Assembly: GCA_024762925.1 (NCBI GenBank)
Contig: JANTGM010000008.1
Span: 35,743-99,742, forward strand
Length of the DNA stretch: 64,000 nucleotides
Direction of reading: 5' to 3'
Origin: Kofleriaceae bacterium
GTDB taxonomy: Bacteria > Myxococcota_A > Polyangia > Haliangiales > Haliangiaceae
Position numbers and translations under genes: made by a program. Below are positions 26,427 to 35,909 of the stretch, piece by piece. Each line of letters starts with the position of its first letter. Position 1 is the first letter of the stretch. Below the pieces are notes generated by a model that was not told the DNA's origin, searched no databases, and worked only from the letters and a program-made list of their open reading frames with translations.

Positions 26427-27050
26427 ATGCAAATCCTAAAGGTTCGGTTTCGAACGCACGCTGAGTTCGAAGAGCACTACCAGGAAGATCTGGAGTCGGG
26501 CGGTCTCTTCTGCCCCACGACTACAGCTCTCGAGCCGGGCAGCATGGTCATTATCGAGCTGAGTGTTCCAGCGCTGCCCAACAAGCTGCTCATCCGAAGT
26601 ACAGTGAAATCTTGGCGTCCTGCGCTTCCGCGACTTCGAGTTCGGGCAGGCGCCATTGTGGAATTCGCCGCAGACGAGGGGGACAAGCGCGCCTTCCTGC
26701 TTGGCACTGTGCGCGGAGACATCACCTCACCGAGAAAGCGCAAGCACAGCCGTCTGCCGGTCGAGATTCCGATCCAATACCGAACGGGCGAGAGCGCGGA
26801 TCTGATCGATTCGCGGTTAGGGGAAATCAGTGTTGGTGGCGCTCTGCTCGCCACGACCGTGCCTGTTCCCATTGACACGGACGTCATCTTGGAAATCACC
26901 CCCCCCGGCTCGGTAAGCCCCATTTCGATCTCTGGGAAAGCCACGTATCACCTTCCTAACGGCGCCACTGGTCTCAAATTCCTCTATCGCGATTCAGGTG
27001 GTTCTCGCCGGCTTCGGGAACTGGTTCGAAGGCTTCGGGACGGTCAATAG
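26427..27050 (+). CDS. PilZ domain protein (Myxococcota-type)
   Basis: The C-terminal half is a PilZ domain with the RxxxR c-di-GMP motif (RKHSR in RKRKHSRLPVEIPIQYR) and the later EISVGGALL (D/N-x-S-x-x-G variant with Glu first). The N-terminal half resembles a second, degenerate PilZ-like fold, as in two-domain PilZ proteins common in myxobacteria. It would bind cyclic di-GMP and control a partner by contact. The next gene starts directly after its stop codon, so both share a transcript. Confidence 0.82.
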   Translation: MQILKVRFRTHAEFEEHYQEDLESGGLFCPTTTALEPGSMVIIELSVPALPNKLLIRSTVKSWRPALPRLRVRAGAIVEFAADEGDKRAFLLGTVRGDITSPRKRKHSRLPVEIPIQYRTGESADLIDSRLGEISVGGALLATTVPVPIDTDVILEITPPGSVSPISISGKATYHLPNGATGLKFLYRDSGGSRRLRELVRRLRDGQ

Positions 27051-27569
27051 ATGCGTTTTTCCAAGCGCAGGTCTCGTGTTCGTGGTGCCGCCTTGGGGCC
27101 TTCGTCCGCGCGTCGTGCGTTCGGAAATGTTCTTAAACGCCATGGAATCGCCAAAGAAGTGCGAGAGCACCGGCTCTTGCTCCAGTGGGACAAGGTTGTG
27201 GGGCCCCGGGTCGCTGATCGCACCCTTCCCGACCGTCTCGAAAAGGGCGTCCTCTGGGTTCGTGTCGAAACCTCCAGTTGGATGCATCAGCTCAGTTTCA
27301 TGAAAGAGGACATCATCGCCAAAGCCAACGCGCTCTGTGGCGAGGATGTCGTAACCGATCTTCATTTTCACCTCGGTCGCCACAATCGCAAGGCCAACGA
27401 CCCACTCTCGGCGGCGATTCGCATTCGCCGACCACCACTGCCTGAGCGAGCGTTGCCCCAGCCGGCGCGAGGTCGAGCGCTGCGCGCGATTGAAGACGAG
27501 GCGAAGGGCGTTGAAGACGACGATCTGCGAGAGGCAATCATTGACGTTCGGCGACGCCTAAACCTGTGA
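27051..27569 (+). CDS. DUF721 (DciA-like) protein
   Basis: 172 residues; the middle part has the DUF721 pattern: WDKVVGPRVADRT, then LEKGVLWVRVETSSWMHQLSF, MKEDIIAKANALCGEDVV and DLHFHLG. DUF721 proteins include DciA, which helps load the replicative helicase in bacteria lacking DnaC. Here the family domain is followed by a charged C-terminal tail. ATG 27051 follows the PilZ stop with no gap, so it is translated by coupling. DciA function is likely but not proven. Confidence 0.75.
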   Translation: MRFSKRRSRVRGAALGPSSARRAFGNVLKRHGIAKEVREHRLLLQWDKVVGPRVADRTLPDRLEKGVLWVRVETSSWMHQLSFMKEDIIAKANALCGEDVVTDLHFHLGRHNRKANDPLSAAIRIRRPPLPERALPQPARGRALRAIEDEAKGVEDDDLREAIIDVRRRLNL

Positions 27570-27628
27570 GTCGCCATCGATACGAGTTCTTCCTAGAAAC
27601 TGCGAATGCGATCCTGGGCGCTCGCCTC

Positions 27629-28435
27629 CTAGCGTTTCATTGCAGCGCGCAGCTCTGAGACTAGCTCAGCCACCGACGAGCAGGCGCTTTGAGGGTCTCC
27701 TGCGGAAGCAATGCGGCGCACCACCGCCGAGCCTACTACGACGCCATCGGCGTAGGCTGCGATCTGTTCGGCATCCGATCCGGTCTTGATACCAAAGCCC
27801 ACGGCCACAGGTGCTTTGGTCGCCGCCTGAATTGCTTGCACGCGCTCTGCGCCGCCACAGGCGCCTCGGAAGGCAGAGCCGGTCACTCCGGTCATACTCA
27901 CGTAGTACACAAACGCGGGATCAAAGTCGGAAACTCTGGCGATGCGTTCTGGTGTGGAGGTTGGCGCAACCAACGGCACTACACCGATCCCAACCTTTGC
28001 GAGCGGCTCGTGAAGCTCCGCCAATTCATCAATTGGCACATCGACCGTTAGCAAAGCGTCCACGCCAGCATCGGCGGCCTCGGTGGCAAAGCGCTCCACG
28101 CCGCGTACGAAAATCGGGTTGGAGTAGCCAAAGAGCACAATCGGCGTTTGGTATCCGCGGTCCCGAAAGGCCCGTACTGTCCCAAGCGCCGACGATAGGC
28201 CGCCGCCAGCTTCAAGCGCCCGCTGCATTGCCGCTTGAATGACAACACCATCCGCGCTTGGATCGCTAAAGGGAACTCCGAGTTCGATCACATCGGCACC
28301 AGCGTCTGCTATCGCAACCAAGAGGTCAACGCTGGCTGAGGGTGTTGGGTCTCCTTGGGTGAGATACACGACGAGTGCTGCCCGTCCCTCCTCCGCGATT
28401 TCCTCAAACCTCCTGCGCAGACTTGCTCCGCTCAT
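27629..28435 (-). CDS. trpA: Tryptophan synthase alpha subunit
   Basis: Last gene of the trp operon. Splits indole-3-glycerol phosphate into indole and glyceraldehyde-3-phosphate and channels indole to Trp[12 protein letters not shown] at the N-terminus, [17 protein letters not shown] (catalytic Glu and Asp), and the phosphate-binding [13 protein letters not shown] and [12 protein letters not shown] are all present. Length, 268, is normal. It overlaps trpB by four bases (ATGA). Confidence 0.96.
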   Translation of the reverse strand: MSGASLRRRFEEIAEEGRAALVVYLTQGDPTPSASVDLLVAIADAGADVIELGVPFSDPSADGVVIQAAMQRALEAGGGLSSALGTVRAFRDRGYQTPIVLFGYSNPIFVRGVERFATEAADAGVDALLTVDVPIDELAELHEPLAKVGIGVVPLVAPTSTPERIARVSDFDPAFVYYVSMTGVTGSAFRGACGGAERVQAIQAATKAPVAVGFGIKTGSDAEQIAAYADGVVVGSAVVRRIASAGDPQSACSSVAELVSELRAAMKR

Positions 28436-29619
28436 AGTTGCACCCCTCGCGCTGCTGCCACAGTCATCATGTCTTTGTCACCACGCCCTGATAGCGAGAG
28501 GACGATCGTGGAATCCTTGCCTACGGCTTGCACGACCTCTGGTAGCGCCGCTACAGCGTGTGCGGTCTCTAGCGCGCAGATGATGCCTTCGGTCCGAGCG
28601 AGCAGCTCCAATGCATCAAGTGCCTCCTCATCGGTGCGATGCAGATAGGTTGCGCGACCGCTCTCTTTCCAAAAGCTGTGCTCCGGGCCGACGCCTGGGT
28701 AGTCAAGGCCGGCGCTAATCGAGTGAGCCTCGGCAATCTGCCCTTCGTCGGAGCAGAGCAAGTACGATTTAGAGCCGTGCAGCACACCGACACGACCTCG
28801 GGTGAGTGTTGCCGCATGGCGCTCGGTATCGATTCCATCGCCCGAAGCTTCCACCCCAAAGAACCGCACAGAGGCGTCGGACTCAAAGGGCGCGAACATG
28901 CCAGCCGCATTGCTTCCACCTCCAACGCAGGCGACCAGGGCATCAGGCAAGCGCCCTTCTTTTTCGAGAATCTGCCTGCGTGTCTCCTTGCCGATTACCG
29001 CCTGAAAATCGCGCACCATCTCGGGGTATGGGTGTGGTCCAGCGACAGAGCCGATGAGGTAGTAGGTATCCTCGACATTGGTCACCCAGTCGCGCAGCGC
29101 CTCGTTCATTGCGTCCTTGAGCGTTTTGGAGCCCGCTTGCACCGGCATCACCTCCGCACCAAGCAGCTTCATGCGAAACACATTTAGGGCCTGGCGACGC
29201 ACATCTTCGGCTCCCATGTAGATTCGACACGGCATCTCGAGCAAGGCCGCTACGGTTGCGGTTGCGACGCCATGTTGGCCCGCACCTGTCTCTGCGATGA
29301 TGCGTCGCTTGCCCATGCGCTGGGCGAGTAAGGCTTGCCCAAGGCAGTTGTTGATCTTGTGGGCGCCCGTGTGGTTCAGATCTTCGCGCTTTAGATAGAT
29401 CTTGGCTCCGAGTTTTTCTGAAAGTCGGCTCGCGAAGGTGAGCCGAGAAGGACGACCGACATATTCATCTAAGAGCTCCGCTAGCTTGTCGTGAAAGTCT
29501 TCGTCGCCATCAAGCGCTTCCCATGCCTCTCGCAGCTCCTCAACTGCTGGCATGAGCGTCTCTGCAACGTACTGCCCACCGAACTGTCCAAAGCGCCCGT
29601 TCTTTGCCGCAGGGCTCAT
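28432..29619 (-). CDS. trpB: Tryptophan synthase beta subunit
   Basis: PLP enzyme that joins indole and serine. The cofactor Lys is in [14 protein letters not shown], the phosphate-binding loop in [12 protein letters not shown], and the C-terminal LSGRGDKDM is canonical. Length (395) is normal for the TrpB1 type that pairs with TrpA. It overlaps trpF and trpA by four bases each, showing tight coupling. Confidence 0.97.
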   Translation of the reverse strand: MSPAAKNGRFGQFGGQYVAETLMPAVEELREAWEALDGDEDFHDKLAELLDEYVGRPSRLTFASRLSEKLGAKIYLKREDLNHTGAHKINNCLGQALLAQRMGKRRIIAETGAGQHGVATATVAALLEMPCRIYMGAEDVRRQALNVFRMKLLGAEVMPVQAGSKTLKDAMNEALRDWVTNVEDTYYLIGSVAGPHPYPEMVRDFQAVIGKETRRQILEKEGRLPDALVACVGGGSNAAGMFAPFESDASVRFFGVEASGDGIDTERHAATLTRGRVGVLHGSKSYLLCSDEGQIAEAHSISAGLDYPGVGPEHSFWKESGRATYLHRTDEEALDALELLARTEGIICALETAHAVAALPEVVQAVGKDSTIVLSLSGRGDKDMMTVAAARGVQL

Positions 29620-30239
29620 TGTGCTTCCTGGACTGCCTGCACAAACCTTGCGAGCTTTTCTGGGTCTTTGAACCCAGGCTGAGACTCAACGCCGGAAGCG
29701 ACATCGACCGCGAAGGGGTTCACCGCTCGGATCGCATCCCCAACGTTCTCGGGGGTGAGACCGCCAGCCAAGAAGACGTGCTCGCGACTTGCTGCGGCCT
29801 GTGCGGCGAGTTCCCAGTTGGCAGTTACTCCAGAGCCACCTCGGCTCGGCGATGAGGAATCGAGCAGCATGTATGGGCATTCATACTCAGCAACTCGATC
29901 GACATCCATCGCGTGTTCCATGGCTATGGCTTTGATGGCCCGCTCGCCAAAGCGCTTGGCAAAGACTGGGCTCTCCTCGCCATGCAGTTGCACAAAATCG
30001 AGCTTTGCTGCTTCTACTGCTGCTTCAATCTCCTTGGCAGAGTGATTCACAAAGACGCCAACGATTTTGATATCGGGATTTGCCTTGCGGGCAGCCAAAA
30101 CGATGGAGCGCGCCCGCATTCGATCGACATAGCGCTTGGATTGGCGCCAAAAATTGAGGCCCATCCACTGCACGCCGCTAGTTGCCACCAGAGCGGCATT
30201 CTCGATTTCCGTTACACCGCAGACCTTAATCTGTGTCAT
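29616..30239 (-). CDS. trpF: Phosphoribosylanthranilate isomerase
   Basis: Converts phosphoribosylanthranilate to Cd[13 protein letters not shown] carries the catalytic Cys, [20 protein letters not shown] holds the catalytic Asp and phosphate loop, and [14 protein letters not shown] is the second phosphate site. It is a separate protein, not fused to TrpC. The start overlaps the trpC end by 14 bases. Confidence 0.95.
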   Translation of the reverse strand: MTQIKVCGVTEIENAALVATSGVQWMGLNFWRQSKRYVDRMRARSIVLAARKANPDIKIVGVFVNHSAKEIEAAVEAAKLDFVQLHGEESPVFAKRFGERAIKAIAMEHAMDVDRVAEYECPYMLLDSSSPSRGGSGVTANWELAAQAAASREHVFLAGGLTPENVGDAIRAVNPFAVDVASGVESQPGFKDPEKLARFVQAVQEAQ

Positions 30240-31023
30240 TGCTATCCTTCATCTTCCTAAGAGCACTACCCGGGCTTTCGTCCCGCATTAAGCGTTCTCC
30301 GATCAGCACCGCATGGGCTCCAGCATCGCGCAATTGGACCACATGCTCGCGTGTCCGTATGCCGCTTTCCCCCACCAAGATGCAGCCCTCTGGCATCCGG
30401 GCAGCCAAGCGCTCGGTAAGTCCAAGATCGATCGCAAAGGTGGCGAGATTGCGATGATTGACACCGATAATCTCCGCTCCAATCTCTGCGGCTATTTCTG
30501 CCTCGGCGTCATTGTGCACTTCAATCAACGCGCGCAAGCCCCATTCCCGCGAGCACTGGTAAAGTTCTGAGAGCTGCGTGGAGTCGAGTGCGCTCACGAT
30601 CAGGAGTACGGCATCCGCTCCGTTTGCCCGCGCTTCCGCAACCTGATAGGGGTGCACGATGAAGTCCTTGCGGAGGACAGGGATTGTCACTGCAGCCTTG
30701 ACTCGACTGAGAAACTCGAGCCGCCCATCGAAGTACTTCTGATCGGTGAGAACCGAAATCGCATTGGCGCCCGCCTCCTCGTACTCTCGAACAACGGGCT
30801 CGGGCTCTGCATTCGCCGCAATCGCCCCAGCTGATGGAGAAGCTCGCTTGAATTCGCAGATGAAGCGCATGGGCTGGCCACTGGTTCGGCGTAACGCGCC
30901 TCCAAAGTCCCTCGCGGGCGGCTGCTCGCGGGCGATCGCCTCAACCTCAGACATGGGACGTGCGCGCATGGCGGCCTCTACCTCAGGGCCTTTGTCAGCG
31001 AGAATCGCGGCCAGAATGCTCAT
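30226..31023 (-). CDS. trpC: Indole-3-glycerol phosphate synthase
   Basis: Closes the indole ring in tryptophan synthesis. CEFKRASPSAGAI (catalytic Lys), VLRKDFIVHPYQVAEARANG (catalytic Lys), IGVNHRNLATF and ILVGESGIRTREHV are all readable. Length 265 is typical. It overlaps trpD by four bases and trpF by fourteen. Confidence 0.96.
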   Translation of the reverse strand: MSILAAILADKGPEVEAAMRARPMSEVEAIAREQPPARDFGGALRRTSGQPMRFICEFKRASPSAGAIAANAEPEPVVREYEEAGANAISVLTDQKYFDGRLEFLSRVKAAVTIPVLRKDFIVHPYQVAEARANGADAVLLIVSALDSTQLSELYQCSREWGLRALIEVHNDAEAEIAAEIGAEIIGVNHRNLATFAIDLGLTERLAARMPEGCILVGESGIRTREHVVQLRDAGAHAVLIGERLMRDESPGSALRKMKDSNDTD

Positions 31024-32072
31024 GTGCGCGCCTCGGATGTTGCGGAATTGGTGAGTCTAACCAGGGCCGCAAGCTTTGCTGTTGCTTTGCCCGAGTCGAT
31101 GGCGTCCGCTGCTCGTTCGGCGCCATCTCGCAGATCGCTCGCAATGCCACAGGCACAGAGCGCCACCGCGGTCTCCATGATCACCGCATTGCGTCCAGCG
31201 CCTGGCTCGCCAGCAAAGAGACGTCGGGCAAAGTCGGCATTTGCGTTGGCGTCACCTCCAGCAAGCCCTGCTTCATCCACGTCTTCGAGGCCAAAGTCAC
31301 TTGGGCCAATATATCGTTCTTCGACAAGCCCAGTTGCCTCATCATAGCTGCACATAAGAGTTTTCCCAGAGACCGCAATTTCGTCGATGCCCCCTTCGCC
31401 GTGAACGACAAAGATGCGCCTGGCGCCTAGAGCCCCGAGAGCCTCGGCAACAGGACGACACCATTGCGGAGCAAAGACCCCAATGACTTGGTTGCGAGCG
31501 CGGGCGGGATTGGTGAGTGGCCCGAGCAGGTTAAACATGGTGCGCGTTCCCAATTCACGCCTCGGCGCCGCAGCATGCCGGGTGGCGGCGTGAAAGGACG
31601 GAGCGAAAAGGAAACCGATGCCAAGCTCCCGCATGCAGGTCTCCACCGTCTCCGGTGGAACCTCGATGGCCACGCCAAGCGCCTCGAGAACGTCCGCCGA
31701 TCCTGATCGCGAACTCAGGGCGCGATTGCCATGCTTTGCAACCAATCCGCCGGCAGCAGCCGTGACGATTGCGGCCATGGTGGAAACATTCACGCTTCCC
31801 GATCCGTCTCCGCCGGTTCCGCACGTGTCTACGGCATTGTCGGGATCATCGCACTGAATTGGCAGCGCTCGCTCACGCATCGAACGAGCCGCGCCAGCAA
31901 TCTCGTCTGCGGTCACTCCCTTCATGCGAAGGCCAATGAGCAATCCACCGATCTGTGCCGGTGTCGCCTCGCCATCCATGATGCGCCCGAAAACTTCGGA
32001 TACCTCAGCTGCGCTCAAGTCTTCCCGCTCCACAACTTTCTGAATCGCGAGCTTCAAATCCAGCATACTCAA
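31020..32072 (-). CDS. trpD: Anthranilate phosphoribosyltransferase
   Basis: Transfers phosphoribose from PRPP to anthranilate. The PRPP-binding glycine loop VDTCGTGGDGSGSVNVSTM is complete, as are KHGNRALSSRSGSADVLEALG and the metal-binding DE region (GEGGIDEIAVSG). Length 350 is normal and it is not fused to TrpG. It starts three bases after trpG ends. Confidence 0.96.
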   Translation of the reverse strand: MSMLDLKLAIQKVVEREDLSAAEVSEVFGRIMDGEATPAQIGGLLIGLRMKGVTADEIAGAARSMRERALPIQCDDPDNAVDTCGTGGDGSGSVNVSTMAAIVTAAAGGLVAKHGNRALSSRSGSADVLEALGVAIEVPPETVETCMRELGIGFLFAPSFHAATRHAAAPRRELGTRTMFNLLGPLTNPARARNQVIGVFAPQWCRPVAEALGALGARRIFVVHGEGGIDEIAVSGKTLMCSYDEATGLVEERYIGPSDFGLEDVDEAGLAGGDANANADFARRLFAGEPGAGRNAVIMETAVALCACGIASDLRDGAERAADAIDSGKATAKLAALVRLTNSATSEART

Positions 32073-32075
32073 ACC

Positions 32076-32669
32076 CTATCCCCGCTCCTCAGACAACCTC
32101 AAGAAATTCCGCAGAAGGCCCATGCCCTCGTCGGTCTTGATGGATTCAGGATGAAACTGCACGCCTTCAATTGGCGTACTTGTGCCAACAAAGTCACGAT
32201 GACGGACTCCCATAATTTCGTCTTCCCAGGTCTTGGCCGTAACTTCCAAAATCGGTGGCAGCGTGGAACGCTCAATGAGCAGAGAGTGGTAGCGCGTCGC
32301 CACCATGGGATTGCTGAGGCCCGCAAAGACACCTTTGTCGTTGTGAAAGACGTTTGAGAGCTTGCCATGCATCACCCGATCCGCGCGCACAATGGTACCG
32401 CCAAAGACATGCCCGATACTCTGATGCCCCAGGCACACTCCAAAGATGCCGACTTTGCCGGCGAAGTGCTCAATTACGGCGGTGGAGATGCCCGCTTCGG
32501 TTGGCGTCTTTGGCCCTGGCGAGATAACGATTCGAGATGGCTGTAGTGCGGCGAGCGCGCCGATGTCAATGGCGTCGTTGCGAATCACCCTTGGCTCGAA
32601 CCCCAGCTGGCCAAAGTACTGCGCCAGGTTAAACGTGAACGAATCGTAGTTGTCGATGAGCACTAACAC
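32076..32669 (-). CDS. trpG: Anthranilate synthase glutaminase subunit
   Basis: Class I glutamine amidotransferase: [17 protein letters not shown], nucleophile Cys in [15 protein letters not shown], and the His-Glu pair in [15 protein letters not shown]. It supplies ammonia to TrpE and may also serve aminodeoxychorismate synthase, since no separate pabA is seen here. It overlaps trpE by seven bases. Confidence 0.95.
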   Translation of the reverse strand: MLVLIDNYDSFTFNLAQYFGQLGFEPRVIRNDAIDIGALAALQPSRIVISPGPKTPTEAGISTAVIEHFAGKVGIFGVCLGHQSIGHVFGGTIVRADRVMHGKLSNVFHNDKGVFAGLSNPMVATRYHSLLIERSTLPPILEVTAKTWEDEIMGVRHRDFVGTSTPIEGVQFHPESIKTDEGMGLLRNFLRLSEERG

Positions 32670-34234
32670 GGCTTTGACTCCGCAGCGCCCGCGAGCGCGA
32701 CTGCGCGAAGAACTCCACGCGCCTTGTTGAGGGTCTCCTCGTATTCTGAGGCAGGATCGGAATCGTGCACAATGCCGCCACCGCTTTGCACATAGATGTT
32801 TCCCTCCTTGGTCACAAGCGTGCGGATTGCGATGGCAACGTCCATATTTCCTGAGTACGAGACGTAGCCGACGGCACCTCCATAGACGCCTCGGCGTGTC
32901 GGCTCGAGTTCTTCGATAATCTCCATGGCGCGAATCTTTGGCGCACCCGAAAGAGTGCCCGCGGGGAAAGCGGCTCGCAACGCATCATCCCATCGCAACG
33001 AGTCCTTTAGGTCGCCATGCACGTTGGAAACCAGATGCATGACATGGGAGTAGCGTTCGATGACCATGCTCTCACTGAGAACCACCGAGCCTGTCTTGGA
33101 CACGCGCCCGACGTCGTTGCGCCCAAGGTCGATGAGCATGAGGTGCTCGGCGCACTCCTTTGGGTCTGAGCGCAGCTCCTCGGCAAGTGCCTCGTCTTCG
33201 GCAGCACTCTTGCCGCGAGGCCGCGTCCCTGCGATTGGGCGAACTTCAACGCGACCACGATCGCACCGCACAAGCGTTTCTGGCGAAGCTCCGGTGACCT
33301 GCGCCTCGGGAAACTCGAGGTGAAACATGTATGGCGATGGATTCACCACGCGCAGTGCGCGGTAGATATCAAAGGGCGCGACTTCATTCTGTGGGACCTT
33401 AAAACGCCTGGAAAGCACACATTGGAAGATATCGCCGGCAAGGATGTACTCTTTGACCTTCGCAACCCCCGCTAAGAACTCTTCTTTGGGGAAGCAGTCC
33501 TCGGGTTCCTCGATGCCGCCAAAGCGCAGTTGCGTCGAACCATCTTCGTCGGGCGCTGGTGGAACGAGTTCACGCAGACGTGGCTGCTCACTTCGCAGTG
33601 TCTCAACGATGGCATCAATGCGGCCGATCGCCGCGTCGTAGGCCGCATTCGCATCCGCACCCTCGTCGACAAATGGCGTTGCGACAACTTTGATGGATTG
33701 GCGCAGATTATCGAAGATGACAAGGGTATCGGTGAGCACCATGCAGAGTTCGGGAATGTCGAGTTCGTCGACGGCGAGCTCTGGAAGCTTTTCGAACGAG
33801 CGCACAGCGTCGTAGCTCAGCCAGCCAACGGCGCCGCCCCAGAATCTCGGCAGGTGCTCTGACGCGACAGGCTTGTAGGCATCCATGACCTCGGCCAGCG
33901 CGGCCGCAGGATCTTCGCATTGCCAGGTCCGAGTACTCGGCTCACCGCCGCCCTCGATGTCGTGATGGCGAAGCGTCACGGTCCCAGCTCGTGACGTGAT
34001 GACGGCTCTCGGCTCTACTCCGATGAATGAATAGGCGGCCCACTTCTCGCCGCCGACAACCGACTCGAGAAGGAAGCTGTACTCCTCCGCTCCCAACTTG
34101 GCGTAGGCGGAAACAGGGGTATCCGAGTCCGCCATGATTTCCCGGAACACGGGAATGAGGTTGCCTCGCTTGGCCGAAGCGCAAAACTGCTCCCGGCTTG
34201 GGCGTGTGTTGGGACGAATATCGTTGGCTGACAA
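32663..34234 (-). CDS. trpE: Anthranilate synthase component I
   Basis: Commits chorismate to tryptophan. The C-terminal catalytic half has [12 protein letters not shown], the [20 protein letters not shown] loop, [18 protein letters not shown] and [19 protein letters not shown]. The N-terminal [12 protein letters not shown] and SAYAKLG region belongs to the feedback-inhibition domain, though the exact LLES Trp-binding motif appears as SFLLESVVG. The start is TTG at 34234 with AAGGA just upstream. The 53 bases to glyA hold the promoters for both operons and leave no room for a leader-peptide attenuator. Confidence 0.95.
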   Translation of the reverse strand: MSANDIRPNTRPSREQFCASAKRGNLIPVFREIMADSDTPVSAYAKLGAEEYSFLLESVVGGEKWAAYSFIGVEPRAVITSRAGTVTLRHHDIEGGGEPSTRTWQCEDPAAALAEVMDAYKPVASEHLPRFWGGAVGWLSYDAVRSFEKLPELAVDELDIPELCMVLTDTLVIFDNLRQSIKVVATPFVDEGADANAAYDAAIGRIDAIVETLRSEQPRLRELVPPAPDEDGSTQLRFGGIEEPEDCFPKEEFLAGVAKVKEYILAGDIFQCVLSRRFKVPQNEVAPFDIYRALRVVNPSPYMFHLEFPEAQVTGASPETLVRCDRGRVEVRPIAGTRPRGKSAAEDEALAEELRSDPKECAEHLMLIDLGRNDVGRVSKTGSVVLSESMVIERYSHVMHLVSNVHGDLKDSLRWDDALRAAFPAGTLSGAPKIRAMEIIEELEPTRRGVYGGAVGYVSYSGNMDVAIAIRTLVTKEGNIYVQSGGGIVHDSDPASEYEETLNKARGVLRAVALAGAAESKPC

Positions 34235-34287
34235 ATCAGATCCTTCCGTGGGTCGACAGTGCCGCCCTCTTCGTTATTCTAGGCGCC

Positions 34288-35535
34288 ATGCCCTCTAGTC
34301 TCGAAGCCACCGACCCAACAATCTCGCGCCTAATTGCTCAAGAAACGGAGCGCCAAGCCTCGAAGCTCCGGCTCATCCCATCGGAAAACTTTGCTTCTTC
34401 TGCTGTCTTGGCCGCGACCGGTTCCGCGCTAACCAACAAATACTCCGAGGGCTACTACGGCAGGCGCTACTACGAGGGCCAGGAGTTCATAGACCAAATT
34501 GAGGAGCTGGCCATCGAGCGAGCCAAGGCGGTCTTTGGAAGCGCTCACGCCAATGTGCAGCCGTATTCCGGTTCCCCCGCCAATCTGGCGGCCTACCTGG
34601 CCTTCTGCAAGCCAGGCGATAAGGTCATGGGTCTTCATCTGCCCTCGGGCGGGCACCTCACGCATGGGTGGAAGGTCAGCATCTCGGGCAAGTTCTTTGA
34701 GGCGGTTCACTACAAAGTCGGCAAAGAATCTGGCCGCGTCGATCTTGATGAAGTTCGCGAGACGGCACTCAGGGAGCGCCCCAAAGTCCTCTGGGCTGGC
34801 GGCACAGCAGTTCCCAGGACGGTCGACTTTGCGGGCTTTGCCGAGATCGCCAAAGAGTGCGGAGCCCTGCTGTTTGCAGATATCGCCCACATCTCTGGCC
34901 TTGTTGCTGGTGGGGCGCATCCCTCGCCAGTTGGTCTCGCCGATGTCGTTACCACTACCACGCACAAGACACTTCGCGGTCCCCGTGGCGGAATGATCAT
35001 GGCGAGTGAAGAGCATGCCAAGGCCATCGACCGAGCGGTCTTTCCTGGACTTCAAGGCGGCCCGCACAATCACACGACCGCAGCGTTGGCGGTCGCGCTT
35101 CACGAGGCACAGCAAGAGAGCTTCAAGACCTACGCCCACCAGATTGTTCGCAATGCCAAAGCGCTTGCAACTCGGTTGCTCGAGCACGGCTTCGAGCTCG
35201 TCTCAGGGGGCACTGATAACCACCTAATTCTCATCGACCTGACCAACAAGGGCCTGCCTGGGAAAGTTCTGGCCAAGGCACTCGACTCTGCAGGCATCGT
35301 CACGAACTACAACTCGGTGCCATACGATCCACGGAAGCCCTTTGACCCATCGGGCCTGCGCATTGGCACGCCCGCGGTCACCACACAGGGAATGTGCGAG
35401 CCAGAGATGGTGAAGATCGCGGATTGGATGCAACAAGTCGCAGATGCGCCATCTGACGATGGGCTGCACGAGCGCATCGCTGGTGACGTTCGCGACCTGT
35501 GCAAGGCGTTTCCGGCACCCGGCGTGTCTGGCTAG
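34288..35535 (+). CDS. glyA: Serine hydroxymethyltransferase
   Basis: PLP enzyme that interconverts serine and glycine and makes methylene-tetrahydrofolate. LRLIPSENFASSAV, NKYSEGYYGRRYYEGQEFID, and the cofactor Lys in VTTTTHKTLRGPRGG are canonical. ATG 34288 is chosen because the family starts there (MPSSLEATDP); upstream in-frame sequence overlaps the trpE 5' end. It is divergent from trpE across 53 bases. Serine is also the TrpB substrate, so opposing control from one intergenic region would make sense. Confidence 0.96.
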   Translation: MPSSLEATDPTISRLIAQETERQASKLRLIPSENFASSAVLAATGSALTNKYSEGYYGRRYYEGQEFIDQIEELAIERAKAVFGSAHANVQPYSGSPANLAAYLAFCKPGDKVMGLHLPSGGHLTHGWKVSISGKFFEAVHYKVGKESGRVDLDEVRETALRERPKVLWAGGTAVPRTVDFAGFAEIAKECGALLFADIAHISGLVAGGAHPSPVGLADVVTTTTHKTLRGPRGGMIMASEEHAKAIDRAVFPGLQGGPHNHTTAALAVALHEAQQESFKTYAHQIVRNAKALATRLLEHGFELVSGGTDNHLILIDLTNKGLPGKVLAKALDSAGIVTNYNSVPYDPRKPFDPSGLRIGTPAVTTQGMCEPEMVKIADWMQQVADAPSDDGLHERIAGDVRDLCKAFPAPGVSG

Positions 35536-35909
35536 CAACGGTTTCCCGCGCATTCTGGCCGGGTAGCTTGTCGCGGATCGAGTTCACCAAGCCTGTGATT
35601 GCGACGTAGCGAGCCTATGCACGTTGCGGACGCTGCCAGCACCCAGTACCAATCCGCGAGGCTCTCTGGGCCCAACAGAGCTCCACCGATGCCCACGACA
35701 AGACCGCAAGCACGAGAGGCGGGCCCAAGGGAGTAAGAATTGTCCCTAGACGACCGCTACCAATTCCGAGTAGAGCGGCAACTGATACCGAGAAAGAGGA
35801 TGCCGAAGGACGCGTTGCGATGCCTTGTGCGCTTTGGCTTCGCAGCTCGCGACGCTGTGGGCGGCTCATCCATCACGAGACTCTGTCGCGGAGAACAGGG
35901 GAGCGTTCT
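35536..35909. other. Intergenic stretch with no convincing gene
   Basis: 374 bases between the glyA stop and the end of the sensor-kinase gene. Short open frames exist on both strands but have no RBS, no motif and unlike-coding composition. I see no strong terminator hairpin with a T-run after glyA and no tRNA. Confidence 0.6.

Noticed and set aside
34198..34287. N-terminal extension of glyA
   Set aside because: Overlaps the trpE 5' end and precedes the conserved family start; the ATG at 34288 fits better.
35615..35869. Minus-strand frame of 84 residues with a hydrophobic stretch after glyA
   Set aside because: No SD, no family motif and Arg/Ser-rich ends; not supported as a gene.
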